The notes beneath the pieces were generated by a model. The model was given only the letters and a program-made list of their open reading frames with translations. It made no database searches and was not told the DNA's origin. Positions 9,447 to 20,100 of a stretch of 64,000 bases of DNA are shown in pieces. A program made the position numbers and the translations under genes. The stretch comes from an uncultured Clostridia bacterium (GTDB taxonomy: Bacteria > Bacillota > Clostridia > Peptostreptococcales > Anaerovoracaceae), in assembly GCA_945928865.1 (NCBI GenBank), contig CAMENZ010000002.1, positions 124,001 through 188,000 on the forward strand, in the 5' to 3' direction. Numbering within the stretch: position 1 is the stretch's first letter; each line of letters opens with the position of its first letter.

Positions 9447-10332
9447 TTAAAAATCTTCGCATAGAAACTATACTACCCCAAACACCGATGGCAGTTCCTA
9501 AAGCTAAGAAAATAATTCCCATATTTATAGTTAAATATTCTACCGAAATGAGAGGGGTAGAAACTATAGCTAAAATTTGACTTCCCACAGCTTCTATTAA
9601 CTTATTATAAATAAACATTATAAAACCTGTTGCCAACAAAGCTGAAATAACGCCCATTACAATACCCTCAACTATGAAAGGTCCCCTTATAAACCAGTTA
9701 GTAGCACCTACATATCTCATAATTCGTATTTCTCTTTGTCTTGCATGAACCGTTAATTTAACCGTATTGGAAACTACAATTACTGAAATAAATACTAAAA
9801 ATGCCATTATCACCACAGCACTTGCCTGTAAGAAATTAGTAATCTTGGTAAGTTTCTCTACAGTTTCTTTATAAAACTGTATATCATCTATTCCCTTTAA
9901 AGTTCCGGCAAAATCCGCCACCTCTGAAGCCTTATCCAAAGAGTCTACACTTATCATAATAGACGCAGGAAGTGGATTTCTGCCTAAAGAATCTAATAAA
10001 TAGCCGGACTCTCCCCATCTATCCTTTAATATTTCTAAAGCCTTTTCCTTACTTCTATACTCCACAGCCTTAACACCCTCATGAGCTGTCAATTTGGTCA
10101 TAAGAACCTCTGCTTCTTCCTGAGTAGTCTTATCTAACAAAAACACTTCTACCTGATCATAGTCTTGCTTTACCACCTCTGTAAACATATTAACATTAAC
10201 AGAAATAACAAAAACCATTCCTAAAATAAGAAGCATGGCAAGTATGGAAAAAATAGATGCTGCAGCCATTCCCTTATTTCTAAAAAGTTGTATGATGCCT
10301 TGTTTAAGGCTATAACTTATACTGCCAAACAT
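9439..10332 (-). CDS. ftsX: Cell division ABC permease FtsX
   Basis: A 297-residue FtsX: cytoplasmic start (SLKQGIIQLFRNKGMAAAS), first membrane helix about 22-46, an extracytoplasmic domain to about residue 165, then three helices with the cytoplasmic loop HARQREIRIMRYVGATNWF between helices 2 and 3. FtsX transmits ATP hydrolysis by FtsE to wall hydrolases outside the membrane. The gene directly abuts ftsE and overlaps the M23 hydrolase gene, giving the classic FtsE-FtsX-activator set. Confidence 0.95.
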   Translation of the reverse strand: MFGSISYSLKQGIIQLFRNKGMAAASIFSILAMLLILGMVFVISVNVNMFTEVVKQDYDQVEVFLLDKTTQEEAEVLMTKLTAHEGVKAVEYRSKEKALEILKDRWGESGYLLDSLGRNPLPASIMISVDSLDKASEVADFAGTLKGIDDIQFYKETVEKLTKITNFLQASAVVIMAFLVFISVIVVSNTVKLTVHARQREIRIMRYVGATNWFIRGPFIVEGIVMGVISALLATGFIMFIYNKLIEAVGSQILAIVSTPLISVEYLTINMGIIFLALGTAIGVWGSIVSMRRFLSA

Positions 10333-11025
10333 CTACTCTACCTCCTCTAAATTATAACCGTAGGCACCCTTTTCATCTCTGACTATATGCCCCTTCTCAA
10401 TTGCAATAACTCTCTTCTTCATTCTATCTACAATATCCTTAGCATGAGTAACCATAACTATAGTAGTTCCTCTAAGATTTATCTGATCTAATAAATCCAT
10501 AATTTCCCATGCAGTATCAGGATCCAGATTTCCTGTAGGTTCATCGGCAATTAAAACTGCAGGGTTATTTACAATAGCTCTGGCAATAGCCACTCTCTGC
10601 TGCTCACCTGCTGATAATTCATCCGGATATTTATGAGCTTTATCACTTATACCCACTAAACTTAGAATCTGAGGCACCTGTTTTCTAATAAGCCTATGAG
10701 GTTTATGTAAAACTTCCATGGCAAATGCCACATTTTCATAAACAGTCTTTTTATGTAAAAGTCTAAAGTCTTGAAATACAATTCCTATTTTACGCCTAAA
10801 CTTAGGTATAGTTCTATTTGATAGGCTATTTACATGAAAATCACCTACATATATATCTCCCCCATCTGCGTTTATCTCCTTCAAAATCAACTTAATGAAG
10901 GTTGATTTGCCGGCACCTGAAGGTCCCACTAAAAAGACAAAATCCCCTTTTTCTATAGATACGCTTACATCATCTAAGCCTATATTTGTTTTATATTTCT
11001 TTGTAACATGGTCAAATCTAATCAT
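10333..11025 (-). CDS. ftsE: Cell division ABC ATPase FtsE
   Basis: A 230-residue ABC ATPase. Walker A is GPSGAGKS (residues 34-41), the signature is LSAGEQ (137-142), Walker B is VLIADEP (157-163), followed by the switch histidine in VMVTHAKD. It pairs with FtsX, whose start codon follows its stop immediately. It is the first gene of the ftsE-ftsX-M23-recJ run; a 134-bp AT-rich spacer upstream is the likely promoter region. Confidence 0.95.
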   Translation of the reverse strand: MIRFDHVTKKYKTNIGLDDVSVSIEKGDFVFLVGPSGAGKSTFIKLILKEINADGGDIYVGDFHVNSLSNRTIPKFRRKIGIVFQDFRLLHKKTVYENVAFAMEVLHKPHRLIRKQVPQILSLVGISDKAHKYPDELSAGEQQRVAIARAIVNNPAVLIADEPTGNLDPDTAWEIMDLLDQINLRGTTIVMVTHAKDIVDRMKKRVIAIEKGHIVRDEKGAYGYNLEEVE

Positions 11026-11159
11026 AATTTCCCCTTATATACAGATTTAGTTATTCTTTAACATTCTAATTATACTACAAAATCCCTAAAAATAAAACCT
11101 TTTTAATGTAGTTTACTCCTTCCTATCTATCGATAGATTTCAAACTAATATAAGATTTA

Positions 11160-11960
11160 CTATAAATTCAAAAGTTTTTTTCGCTTTCTCCCCATCTCAT
11201 TCTCTTCCAAAATCCACTTAGCCAGCTCAATCAGTTCTCCCAAATACTTATCATCTAAATACACATCTTCGTATTCTTCCTCATAAAAAAGTTCTTGAGG
11301 AATTAGATTTTGAACTTTATCTATTTTTATATCTAAAAAATTTTCTAACCACTTCCTGTTTACAAATAAATTATTTTTGTTTAAAAGCCATATACCCCTT
11401 TCCCTCTTTTCCCCCATAATCTTTTTGATTTGCTTAAATTTGTCAATACCTGCACCTATTTTAGATGGTAAAGGATCAATCACCCCTATTAAAATATCCA
11501 TATCTTCCGGATTTTTCGGTTCGTCTATTATTAAATACTTGCCATTAATTTCTTCATAATTCAGTTTAGTATGATATTCAAAATTACACATATTCCTCTC
11601 TTTTAATCCTGATACACTATCAGGAATTTTAATTATCCAATTTACCTTCTTGTAAATATTAAGTTTGTCTGCAATGCTTTCCCCTTTCAAATTAGCTCCA
11701 TATATGTCATAAACTTTTTTCTTTCTAAATTCTCTATGTAACATAAAACTGTCATATACGCTATGTTTATTTTCTAAGTTTTCGCTAAAATTTTCTTCCA
11801 CATAGGATACTCCTACAGGAAAACTACCTAAAATTTTTGCCAAATGGGTAGCTATAAAAGTCGTGCCGCTATTTTCCGAAATGCCTACCACACCGATTAA
11901 CACTTTCTGTCCTTCTATTATCACATCAAACATTCGACTAGGTCTTCTCCTCTTTTCCAT
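11160..11960 (-). CDS. Uncharacterised P-loop-like protein with deviant Walker A
   Basis: A 266-residue protein I cannot name. After a basic start, residues about 20-40 read VLIGVVGISENSGTTFIATH, which looks like the first strand and loop of a MinD/CpaE/ParA-type fold, but the Walker A lysine is replaced (NSGTT instead of GKT/S), so ATP binding is doubtful. Later hydrophobic strands (GKYLIIDEPKN, DILIGVIDP, RGIWLLNKNN) fit an alpha/beta Rossmann-like core. No membrane span. It stands alone between the tkt and ftsE genes with terminator-like DNA behind tkt. The start is uncertain: ATG at 11960 has a poor ribosome site; an internal ATG at 11933 is possible. Confidence 0.6.
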   Translation of the reverse strand: MEKRRRPSRMFDVIIEGQKVLIGVVGISENSGTTFIATHLAKILGSFPVGVSYVEENFSENLENKHSVYDSFMLHREFRKKKVYDIYGANLKGESIADKLNIYKKVNWIIKIPDSVSGLKERNMCNFEYHTKLNYEEINGKYLIIDEPKNPEDMDILIGVIDPLPSKIGAGIDKFKQIKKIMGEKRERGIWLLNKNNLFVNRKWLENFLDIKIDKVQNLIPQELFYEEEYEDVYLDDKYLGELIELAKWILEENEMGRKRKKLLNL

Positions 11961-12040
11961 TTTCCATTATTTTACATTTATTACATTTTTATGTCAAGTT
12001 TTTTTCTGGAATCCTTTTATTAAATACTGTTCAAAAACTT

Positions 12041-12067
12041 AAAAAGTCGGGTGATTTCTCACCCGAC
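12041..12067 (-). terminator. Terminator of the transketolase operon
   Basis: On the minus strand GTCGGGTGA-GAAA-TCACCCGAC (perfect 9-bp stem with a GAAA loop) is followed by TTTTT. It lies 47 bp downstream of the transketolase C-terminal subunit gene. Confidence 0.9.
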
Positions 12068-12113
12068 TAAATTAACCAATAAGCACCAATAAACAGTAAT
12101 AACCCCTGCTAAA

Positions 12114-13064
12114 TTATTTACCTAAAAGCCCCTTTACAGCCTTACAAATATCCCTAGCAGTCATTCCGTATTTTTCTTTAAGTTCTTCCGGCTTGCCCGA
12201 TTCTCCAAAGGTATCCTTCTGACCTACCATAGCCATTTTCACCGGTAGATTTTGAGATAAAACTTCAGCTACTGCACTGCCTAAGCCACCAATTACAGAA
12301 TGTTCTTCCGCAGTAACCACTAATCCTGTTTCAGTAGCCGCTTTAATTATAATTTCTTCATCTAAAGGTTTTATGGTATGAATGTCTATAACTCTAACAT
12401 CTATTCCTGTAGCTTTAAGTTCTTCAGCTGCCATCATGGCTTCATTTACCATAATACCCGTTGCAATTACAGTAACATCCTGACCCTCGCGAACTAAATT
12501 TCCCTTGCCCAGCTTTACATTCTTTACAGCTTCTTCATCATAAAATGTAGGAACTGCGGCTCTACCAAGTCTCACATAAGCAGGTCCATTCATATCAATT
12601 ACCTGTTTCAAAAGAGCTTTAGCAGAAGCTCCATCAGAAGGGTTCACCACTGTCATACCCGGAATAGTTCTCATTAAAGCTATATCTTCAAAAGTCTGAT
12701 GGGAAGCACCATCTTCTCCGACTGTAATTCCCGCATGAGTGGCACAAACCTTAACATTGGCATGAGTATAACCTATAGAGTTTCTAATAATCTCAAAAGC
12801 CCTACCTGCGGCAAACATAGCGAAGGTGCTGGCACAAACCACTTTGCCTGATAAAGCCAAACCACAAGCTGTTCCGTAAAGGTTTTGTTCTGCGATTCCC
12901 ATATTAAAAAATCTATCCGGATATGCCTTTCCAAAATCTGCCGTCATAGTAGATTTCGAAAGATCCGCATCCATAACTACTAGATTAGGATTTTCTTTGC
13001 CTATTTCTACCAGGGCTTGACCATAAGCCTGTCTGGTAGCCATCTTTTCTTTAATATCTGTCAT
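12114..13064 (-). CDS. Transketolase, C-terminal (pyrimidine-binding) subunit
   Basis: About 316 residues covering the pyrimidine and C-terminal domains of transketolase. MGIAEQNLYG contains the conserved glutamate that activates thiamine diphosphate, and CATHAGITVGEDGASHQ is the substrate-site segment. With the N-terminal subunit it forms a split enzyme that moves two-carbon units between sugar phosphates. I chose the ATG at 13064, which overlaps the upstream stop as TAATG and has GGAGG at a good distance; an ATG six bases earlier is too close to that site. Confidence 0.93.
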   Translation of the reverse strand: MTDIKEKMATRQAYGQALVEIGKENPNLVVMDADLSKSTMTADFGKAYPDRFFNMGIAEQNLYGTACGLALSGKVVCASTFAMFAAGRAFEIIRNSIGYTHANVKVCATHAGITVGEDGASHQTFEDIALMRTIPGMTVVNPSDGASAKALLKQVIDMNGPAYVRLGRAAVPTFYDEEAVKNVKLGKGNLVREGQDVTVIATGIMVNEAMMAAEELKATGIDVRVIDIHTIKPLDEEIIIKAATETGLVVTAEEHSVIGGLGSAVAEVLSQNLPVKMAMVGQKDTFGESGKPEELKEKYGMTARDICKAVKGLLGK

Positions 13065-13882
13065 TACCATTCACCTCCCAATTCTGAAACTGCTTTCATA
13101 GCCTCATCTTCCTTAGGAGCTTTACCATGCCAGCCTGCTTGGTCTTCCATAAAGGATACTCCACAACCCTTGTGAGTCTTAGCAATAATCGCTGTAGGCT
13201 TACCCTTACAATTTCTAGCTTCATCAAAGGCACTAAATATTTCATCAAAATTATGGCCATCTATAACCACTACATTAAAACCAAAGGACTTAAACTTTTC
13301 ATCTATAGGAGTAACTGTAATGACATCTTCATTATTACCGTCTATCTGCAGTCCATTCCAGTCAACTATAATGCATAGATTATCTAAAGCATAATGACCT
13401 GCTGCCATAGCCGCTTCCCAAACCAAACCTTCCTGAAGTTCGCCATCACCTAACAAGGTATAAACTCGACCTTCATTCTTATCTAATTTATTAGCCAAAG
13501 CCATTCCTACAGATACAGAAACTCCCTGTCCTAAAGAACCGGTAGACATTTCAATACCGGCTACCTTATCTCTATTCGGGTGTCCTTGGAAATTGCTTCC
13601 CAACTTTCTCAGGCTCATCATATCTTCCACCGGAAAATATCCTCTCTCTGCTAAAGCTGCATACTGCACAGGACCGGCATGACCTTTAGAAAGGACAAAC
13701 TTATCTCTGCCTTCCATATTAGGATTCTTAGGGTCAATATTCATTTCCTTAAAGTAAAGAGCTGTTAAAATATCAGCCGCTGAAAGGGAACCTCCCGGAT
13801 GTCCTGAGCCGGCTTTATGCACAGCCTTAACAATATCCACTCTAATTTGAGAGGCAATCTGCTTGTAGTCTTTTAAGTCCAT
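13064..13882 (-). CDS. Transketolase, N-terminal (TPP-binding) subunit
   Basis: A 272-residue thiamine diphosphate-binding half of transketolase. GSGHPGGSLSAADILTALYF is the typical start of the domain, and the cofactor motif runs from LLGDGELQEGLVWEA to the DWNGLQIDG segment (GDG...N). Split transketolases are common in Clostridia and archaea. The two genes are translationally coupled and followed by a strong terminator. Confidence 0.93.
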   Translation of the reverse strand: MDLKDYKQIASQIRVDIVKAVHKAGSGHPGGSLSAADILTALYFKEMNIDPKNPNMEGRDKFVLSKGHAGPVQYAALAERGYFPVEDMMSLRKLGSNFQGHPNRDKVAGIEMSTGSLGQGVSVSVGMALANKLDKNEGRVYTLLGDGELQEGLVWEAAMAAGHYALDNLCIIVDWNGLQIDGNNEDVITVTPIDEKFKSFGFNVVVIDGHNFDEIFSAFDEARNCKGKPTAIIAKTHKGCGVSFMEDQAGWHGKAPKEDEAMKAVSELGGEW

Positions 13883-13953
13883 TTTTTCCTCCGATTTTGC
13901 GTTAAATCCGCCAACTTAAATTTTATATTATAAAGGTTTATATTTTATTTAAT

Positions 13954-15363
13954 TTATAAACCTAAGAATACCATAGCCATAGCAAAATATATGCTTAATG
14001 CCACTGCGTCCGAAATGGATGAAATAGCAGGATTAGCAATAAGCGCAGGATCCAGTTTTGCCTTCTTAACTATCAAAGGTATCATACTTCCCAATACCTT
14101 TGCGAACACCACTATAGCCAACATAGCTGCACAAATAGTAACAGCTACCGGAACACTATTTCCATCTAAATATACAACTCTTAAGAAGTTAAATAAACTG
14201 AGAATAGTACCTACTAATAAACCTATCCTCACCTCTTTCCATAAAATTTTAAGAGTATCGCTTATATCTACTTCATCCGTAGCTAGACCTCTTATAATTA
14301 GAGTGGAAGCCTGAGAGCCGGTATTTCCACCGGTGCCCATAAGCATTGGCATATAAGCTACCAGACTCATAATACTGGAAAGTTTATCTTCAAAGCTGGT
14401 AACTATCATACCTGTAAAAATATAAGCTACCATTAAAATTAAAAGCCACGGCAATCTGTTTATAGCATGTTGCCAAACAGAAATATCTAAATAACCCTTA
14501 TCAGTATCTTCAAAGGCAATGATACCTGCCATACGCTCGATATCCTCTGTATTTTCTGCTTCAATTACATCTAAAATATCATCGACTGTAATAATTCCTA
14601 CCAGCCTATGTTCCTTATCCACAACCGGCATAGCGATAAAACCATATTTTTTAAACTGATCCGCTACACTCTCTTGGTCATCATAAACATTAAGCCAAAT
14701 ATAATCAGTCCTCATAATATTCATGATTTTTTCATTGCTGGCAGCTGTAACTAAAGTAGATAAAGAAACGATACCTATAAGCTTTCGTCCTAAATCTTTA
14801 ACATAGCAGGTATAGATAGTTTCTGCATCCATACCCACTTCTCTTATGTGTTCTAAGGCTTCCTTAACCGACATATCCTTCTGCAAACTAATATACTCAG
14901 GTGTCATAAGGGAACCCGCGCAGTTATCCGGATAATTTAAGAAAGAATTTATAAGAGAGCGTTCATCCTTAGGCGTGTTTTCTAAAATCGTATTTACTAT
15001 GTTTGCAGGAAGCTCTTCCAAAATATCAATTTTATCGTCAAAATCCAACTCCTGAACTATATAATTAAGCTCAGATGTAGTGATTCCCTCTACAATTTTT
15101 AGCTGGTCATCTGAAGGTAAATAAGAAAAAACTTCTACTGAAACATCCTTAGGTAAAAGCCTATATACTACTATAGTGCTTTCCATCTTATCTTCCAAGT
15201 CAAAAAGTTCTTCGAACATTTCAGCAATATCCGCCTCATTATACTTGAGAAGTTCATCTCTAACTTGGAAATACTTCTTTTCATCTAGGAGTTCAATGAT
15301 TTTTTCCATAGACTCTTCAACTGCCATTTCATAATTAACCATAATTGTTGGGTCCTTCATCAT
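13954..15363 (-). CDS. mgtE: Magnesium transporter MgtE
   Basis: A 469-residue MgtE: N-terminal superhelical domain (about residues 20-130, including EELPANIVNTILENTPKDER), a pair of CBS domains (about 135-260; LMTPEYISLQKDMSVKEAL and FIAMPVVDKEHRLVGIITVD), then five membrane helices including the pore segment MLMGTGGNTGSQASTLIIRG. It takes up Mg2+ with gating by the cytoplasmic domains. No M-box-like leader is apparent in the 237-bp spacer upstream. Single-gene unit divergent from gdhA. Confidence 0.95.
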   Translation of the reverse strand: MMKDPTIMVNYEMAVEESMEKIIELLDEKKYFQVRDELLKYNEADIAEMFEELFDLEDKMESTIVVYRLLPKDVSVEVFSYLPSDDQLKIVEGITTSELNYIVQELDFDDKIDILEELPANIVNTILENTPKDERSLINSFLNYPDNCAGSLMTPEYISLQKDMSVKEALEHIREVGMDAETIYTCYVKDLGRKLIGIVSLSTLVTAASNEKIMNIMRTDYIWLNVYDDQESVADQFKKYGFIAMPVVDKEHRLVGIITVDDILDVIEAENTEDIERMAGIIAFEDTDKGYLDISVWQHAINRLPWLLILMVAYIFTGMIVTSFEDKLSSIMSLVAYMPMLMGTGGNTGSQASTLIIRGLATDEVDISDTLKILWKEVRIGLLVGTILSLFNFLRVVYLDGNSVPVAVTICAAMLAIVVFAKVLGSMIPLIVKKAKLDPALIANPAISSISDAVALSIYFAMAMVFLGL

Positions 15364-15559
15364 TTTTCTCCTTTCACCTTTTCATCTAATATAAAAGTCA
15401 AAATTTTGTCATAAACATTTTAAAAACAAAATCCTACCAAAATATACATTCTCTTAACCTAATTAGTATACTACCTTTTCACACCTTTTGGCAAGAGTTT
15501 GTTTGGTTTTTTCCCCTTCTGTTCAATAAAAAATACACCTGTTTTTTCCACTTTATAGG

Positions 15560-15587
15560 TTGACTTTAGTTTTGCTTAGTGTTAAAT
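15560..15587 (+). promoter_or_regulatory. Candidate sigma-A promoter of gdhA
   Basis: TTGACT at 15560-15565 and TTAAAT at 15582-15587, separated by 16 bp, about 90 bp upstream of the chosen gdhA start. Confidence 0.5.
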
Positions 15588-15675
15588 TTGAAGTAGCTAA
15601 ATGGCACTAAAAATTTCATATATTATATATGGATTTTGGCCGAATTTTTCAAATAAGAGAATAGGAGAAAAGCAA

Positions 15676-17025
15676 ATGGCAACTTATGTTGAAAGAGTTA
15701 TCGAAGAATGTAAAAGAAGAAATCCCGGTGAAGTGGAATTTCATCAGACCGTAGAAGAAGTTTTAACTTCTCTAGCACCTGTAATGGATGCACATCCTGA
15801 GTACGAAAAGGCAGGTTTACTTGAAAGATTAGTAGAACCTGAAAGAGGTGTAACTTTCAGAGTAGTTTGGGTAGATGACAATGGTAAAACTCAAGTAAAT
15901 AAGGGTTACAGATACCAATTTAACTCAGCTATAGGTCCTTATAAGGGCGGTTTAAGATTCGCACCTAGTGTATATGCAGGCATAATTAAATTCTTAGGTT
16001 TTGAACAGATTTTTAAGAACTCCTTAACAGGACTTCCTATCGGCGGAGGTAAAGGTGGTTCAGATTTTGATCCTAATGGAAAAAGTGATGGTGAAATCAT
16101 GCGTTTCTGCCAGGCTTACATGACAGAGCTTTACAGACATATCGGCCCTGAAACAGATATTCCTGCCGGCGACTTAGGAGTTGGTGCAAGAGAAATCGGT
16201 TATATGTTCGGTCAGTATAAGAGAATCACTGACAGATTTGACGGCGGCGTTCTTACAGGTAAGGGTATCCCTTATGGCGGATGTCTTGGAAGAACAGAAG
16301 CTACAGGTTTCGGTATCGTTTGGTTCACAGAAGAAATGTTAAAGGCTAACGGAGAAGAATTAAAAGGCAAGACCGTTGCAATTTCCGGTTTCGGTAATGT
16401 TTCCTGGGGAACAGCGTGGAAATTACAGCAGTTAGGAGCTAAACTTATTACAATTTCCGGACCTGATGGATATATCTATGATCCCGAAGGTATTACAACT
16501 AATGAAAAAGTTGCTTATCTCCTTGAATTAAGAGCTTCCGGCAAAAACATCTGCTCACCATTCGCAGAAAAATTCCCTTCAGCTACTTTCGTAGCAGGCA
16601 AAAAGCCTTGGGAAGTTAAGGCTGATATCTATATTCCTTGTGCTACTCAAAATGAGGTTCACATGGAAGATGCTAAGAATATCGTAGCTAACGGAGCTAA
16701 ATTCTACTGTGAAGGCGCTAATATGCCTACCACTAATGAAGCTCTTGAATACCTCTTAGAACAGGGCATAATCGTAGGTCCTGCTAAGGCTGCCAACGCC
16801 GGTGGTGTTGCTACCTCCTGTATCGAAATGGGACAAAATGCAGGTCACACTGTATTCCAGCACAATGATGTTTACGAACAGCTTCATCAGATTATGGTTA
16901 ACATCCATAAGGCTTGTGAAGCTGCTTCTAAAAAATACTATGGCAAATATGACCTTGTAAAAGGTGCTAACATTGCAGGTTTTGAAAAAGTTGCTGAAGC
17001 TATGATGGCTCAAGGTATAGTATAA
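15676..17025 (+). CDS. gdhA: NADP-type glutamate dehydrogenase
   Basis: A 449-residue hexameric-type glutamate dehydrogenase interconverting glutamate with 2-oxoglutarate and ammonia. Substrate and catalytic motifs are KGGLRFAPSV, LPIGGGKGGSDFDPNGKSD and PAGDLGVGAREIG; the dinucleotide fold starts at TVAISGFGNVSWGTA. The frame is open 25 codons further, but MATYVERVIEECK at 15676 has GGAGAA upstream and matches the family N-terminus, so the earlier ATG is rejected. NADP preference is inferred from the class, not tested. Monocistronic: own promoter and a strong terminator. Confidence 0.93.
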   Translation: MATYVERVIEECKRRNPGEVEFHQTVEEVLTSLAPVMDAHPEYEKAGLLERLVEPERGVTFRVVWVDDNGKTQVNKGYRYQFNSAIGPYKGGLRFAPSVYAGIIKFLGFEQIFKNSLTGLPIGGGKGGSDFDPNGKSDGEIMRFCQAYMTELYRHIGPETDIPAGDLGVGAREIGYMFGQYKRITDRFDGGVLTGKGIPYGGCLGRTEATGFGIVWFTEEMLKANGEELKGKTVAISGFGNVSWGTAWKLQQLGAKLITISGPDGYIYDPEGITTNEKVAYLLELRASGKNICSPFAEKFPSATFVAGKKPWEVKADIYIPCATQNEVHMEDAKNIVANGAKFYCEGANMPTTNEALEYLLEQGIIVGPAKAANAGGVATSCIEMGQNAGHTVFQHNDVYEQLHQIMVNIHKACEAASKKYYGKYDLVKGANIAGFEKVAEAMMAQGIV

Positions 17026-17046
17026 AAATAAATCTAAGCACATTAA

Positions 17047-17098
17047 AGGGCTGAACCCAAGTGAAAAACTCACCGGGTACAGCCCTATTTTTTATTTA
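17047..17098 (+). terminator. gdhA terminator
   Basis: A long stem: AGGGCTG/CAGCCCT, then ACCC/GGGT, then GTGA/TCAC around a small loop, followed by ATTTTTTATTT. It sits 22 bp after the gdhA stop. Confidence 0.9.
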
Positions 17099-17171
17099 AG
17101 GTATATAAAAAAATGTGTATAAACAAGTTGTAAACTTGGTCAACTTTTCAATAAGTCTGCAATCCGAACCT

Positions 17172-20100
17172 CTAACCCATATCCACTACTTGTCCAATAT
17201 TAGTTAAATATAAATATTTATCCTTCACGGTCTTACCTAAGGCTAATTCTGCTGCAACAGCATAAATTTTCATCTGCATTTCATAGGTTTCTTTCAATTC
17301 ATGCTTTTTAACTTCAAAATCCGCAACCCCGGAAAAATCCGAAGTCTTATAGTCTACCAATACTAAGTATCCATCTTCTTCAAAAAGGCAGTCCATAACA
17401 CCCTGAATAGTAATATTATTTTCATCAGTAGCTTGAAGCCCCCTACTCAATTCATCCCAAAGTTCGTCTCCCTTAGAAATCCTAAGGTTAAAAGTCTGCT
17501 CTCTCCTCAGTTTACCTAAAGCCTCTGCATTTCCAATTCGTCTGCCTAAATCAGATTTTGCAAAATTCACTAAGCTATTTTTATCAACTGTATTAGCCTC
17601 TTCATCCGTTAAAAATTCTTCCCTAACCATATCGACTAAAAGCTTATCTATATAAATCAGCCCTTCATCTTCCGCCTGTGAAAAATTCATTTTTTCCAAA
17701 ACCTTATGAATTATGGTTCCTATTTGTGCCTTGGTAAAATCTCTGTTGACTTTAAAACTCTTAGGTTCGGCTAAGTCCACACGAACCCTTTTATTAAGTT
17801 CACTTACGGAATATTTAGATTTTGCTGAAATTTCACTTATCAGCGGTTTTGATAAATCAGCCTCTAACATAGCCCTAACTCTATCAGATACCGCTTTAGG
17901 AGCTTCTTCAAATAAGTCTTCCAATCTCTTACTTTCCGCAACTTCTTCCTTATACATTTCAAGTAAATCCCCATCTGAATAATAGTCTACCGTGCCTATA
18001 CCTCTATCAAAAATCTTTTGCAGAGCTTTCACCGACATATTAAAGTAGGAAGTGTCGCTACTATCCTCTTCTTTTTCTCCATTAAATACATCATCTATAT
18101 TTTTAACAGAGCCTATTATTCCTAAAATATCCATAGCACGGGTCATAGCTACATAGAGAACCCTTTTCTGCTCCTCTACTTCCTCTTGATGAATTTTATA
18201 ATTTATCAACGTCTGTATTAAGGTCTTTTGATAAAAGTCCATATTAGGTATCCAAGACTTAAGCCCTATACCTATATCCTTATGAAATACCAGATTTCCA
18301 CCTGTGTCATAATTCAGCTTAGAATTATATCCCCCCAATATTACCATTGGGAATTCCATACCCTTAGACTTATGTATAGTCATAATCCTGACTACATCTT
18401 CCCCTTCGCCTACCAACTTCGCCTGTCCTACCGCTAATTTTGCAGTGCGTTTAGATGTTTCATTTTTTATAGCATCTATATATTTAACAAAGCCATACAG
18501 ACTTCCCTCCTGGGAGTTTTCATAGGCTAACGCCTTCTCTACTAAAATTCTGAGATTAGCCTGTCTTTGCTTTCCGGAAGCCATCGCCCCCATGTGAATA
18601 TAAAAATTAGTGTCCAAAAGCAATTTCCATATAAATTCTTCCAAAGGTAACAGCTTAGACTCCTGTCTCCACTTATCTATGTTTTCAAAGGTCTTAATAC
18701 ATTTCTCTCGTAAAGCTAAATCTTCCCCGCTATGACAGTAATTTACTACGCTATCATAATAAGATCCCTCTCTATGTAAAAGGCGAATATTTGCCAACTC
18801 ATCTATTGTGAAATCAAATATTCCGGATCTCATTATAGTTAGTAAAGGTATATCCTGCTGAGGATTATCTAAAATCTTTATTAGAGACATAAAAGTATCT
18901 ATTTCTAAAGTATCAAAATAGCCTTCGTTATTATCTACATAAGCATCAATATTATTTTCTGCCAAAACCCTATAATAAGCCTCTCCACGCCCTTTGATAG
19001 ACCTTAAGAGAATAACTATATCCTTCTTTTCTAAGGGTCTATATTTATAAACCTCTTGTCCCTTTTCATTTTCTTCCTTGCCAATGCAAATATCTTTTCC
19101 TAAATATTTTTTAATGAGCTTTACAGCTGCCAAAGCCTCTCTCTCTGCTGCCTTCATATTCTCTATGGCAAAATCCACCGGATCCTCACCTGTATATTTA
19201 TCATTAATTAATACAAGCTCCGGCTTATAAGAAGGTTCCCCACCATAACTGTTTCCCTGTTTTAATCTAGCCGCCTCATCATAACCGGACATAATATTAT
19301 CAAAAATAGCATTTACAAAATCTATTATAGGCTTCTTACTTCTAAAGTTCATATTAAGGTCAATTTTCTTATCCTCTGTATCCTCCGGATTCAAAGCCAT
19401 ATTCTCTCTAAACAGCTCATACTTTCTTTGAAAAATTTCAGGCTCTGCAAGTCTAAATTTGTATATGCTCTGCTTTACATCTCCAACCATAAAAACATTA
19501 TTGGAACGGCAAATTTTGCTTATTAATTCTTCTTGCAAAACATTACTATCCTGATATTCATCTATAAAAATATGTTTAAACTTATTCCTATAATATTCTC
19601 CACCCTTATTTTGACTCAAAATCTCATAGGCCTGATGTTCTATATCATTAAAATCTATTAAATTTTTAGCTTCCTTTTCCTCCTTAAAAATTTCACTAAA
19701 TCTTTTAACAGCTTTCAATAAAAACTTTCCATCTCCTGCAGTTAAAGATATTCCTTCTGCTACATCTTCTTTAGAACCTATGAAGAAATTTTTCTTAAAC
19801 ACATCCAATATAGACTTAAGTTTAGCTCTACCATTTTTTATTTCGTTTCCGGCTTCTTTAAGACTGTCTTTGTCAGATTGCGGGTTGTTTTTCTGGCTAA
19901 AGGAACCGGAAGTTAAGCTTTCAAAAACAACATTATTTACAGCCTCATACACTTCATCATAATCCTTTAGATGAACTGCATTGGCAATAGCTTCCATAAA
20001 TCGAAGTTCATTGGCAAGCATGGTTTCTAAATTAGTCACATAATTATCCTGACCTACCCTATAGTTATTACTTCCTATGGCTACAGCCTTATTTGCTAAA

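Noticed and set aside
15364..15600. M-box magnesium riboswitch in front of mgtE
   Set aside because: The leader is short and AT-rich, and I see none of the conserved M-box stems.
15601..15675. Upstream start of gdhA at 15601
   Set aside because: No ribosome site there; GGAGAA and the family N-terminus support 15676.
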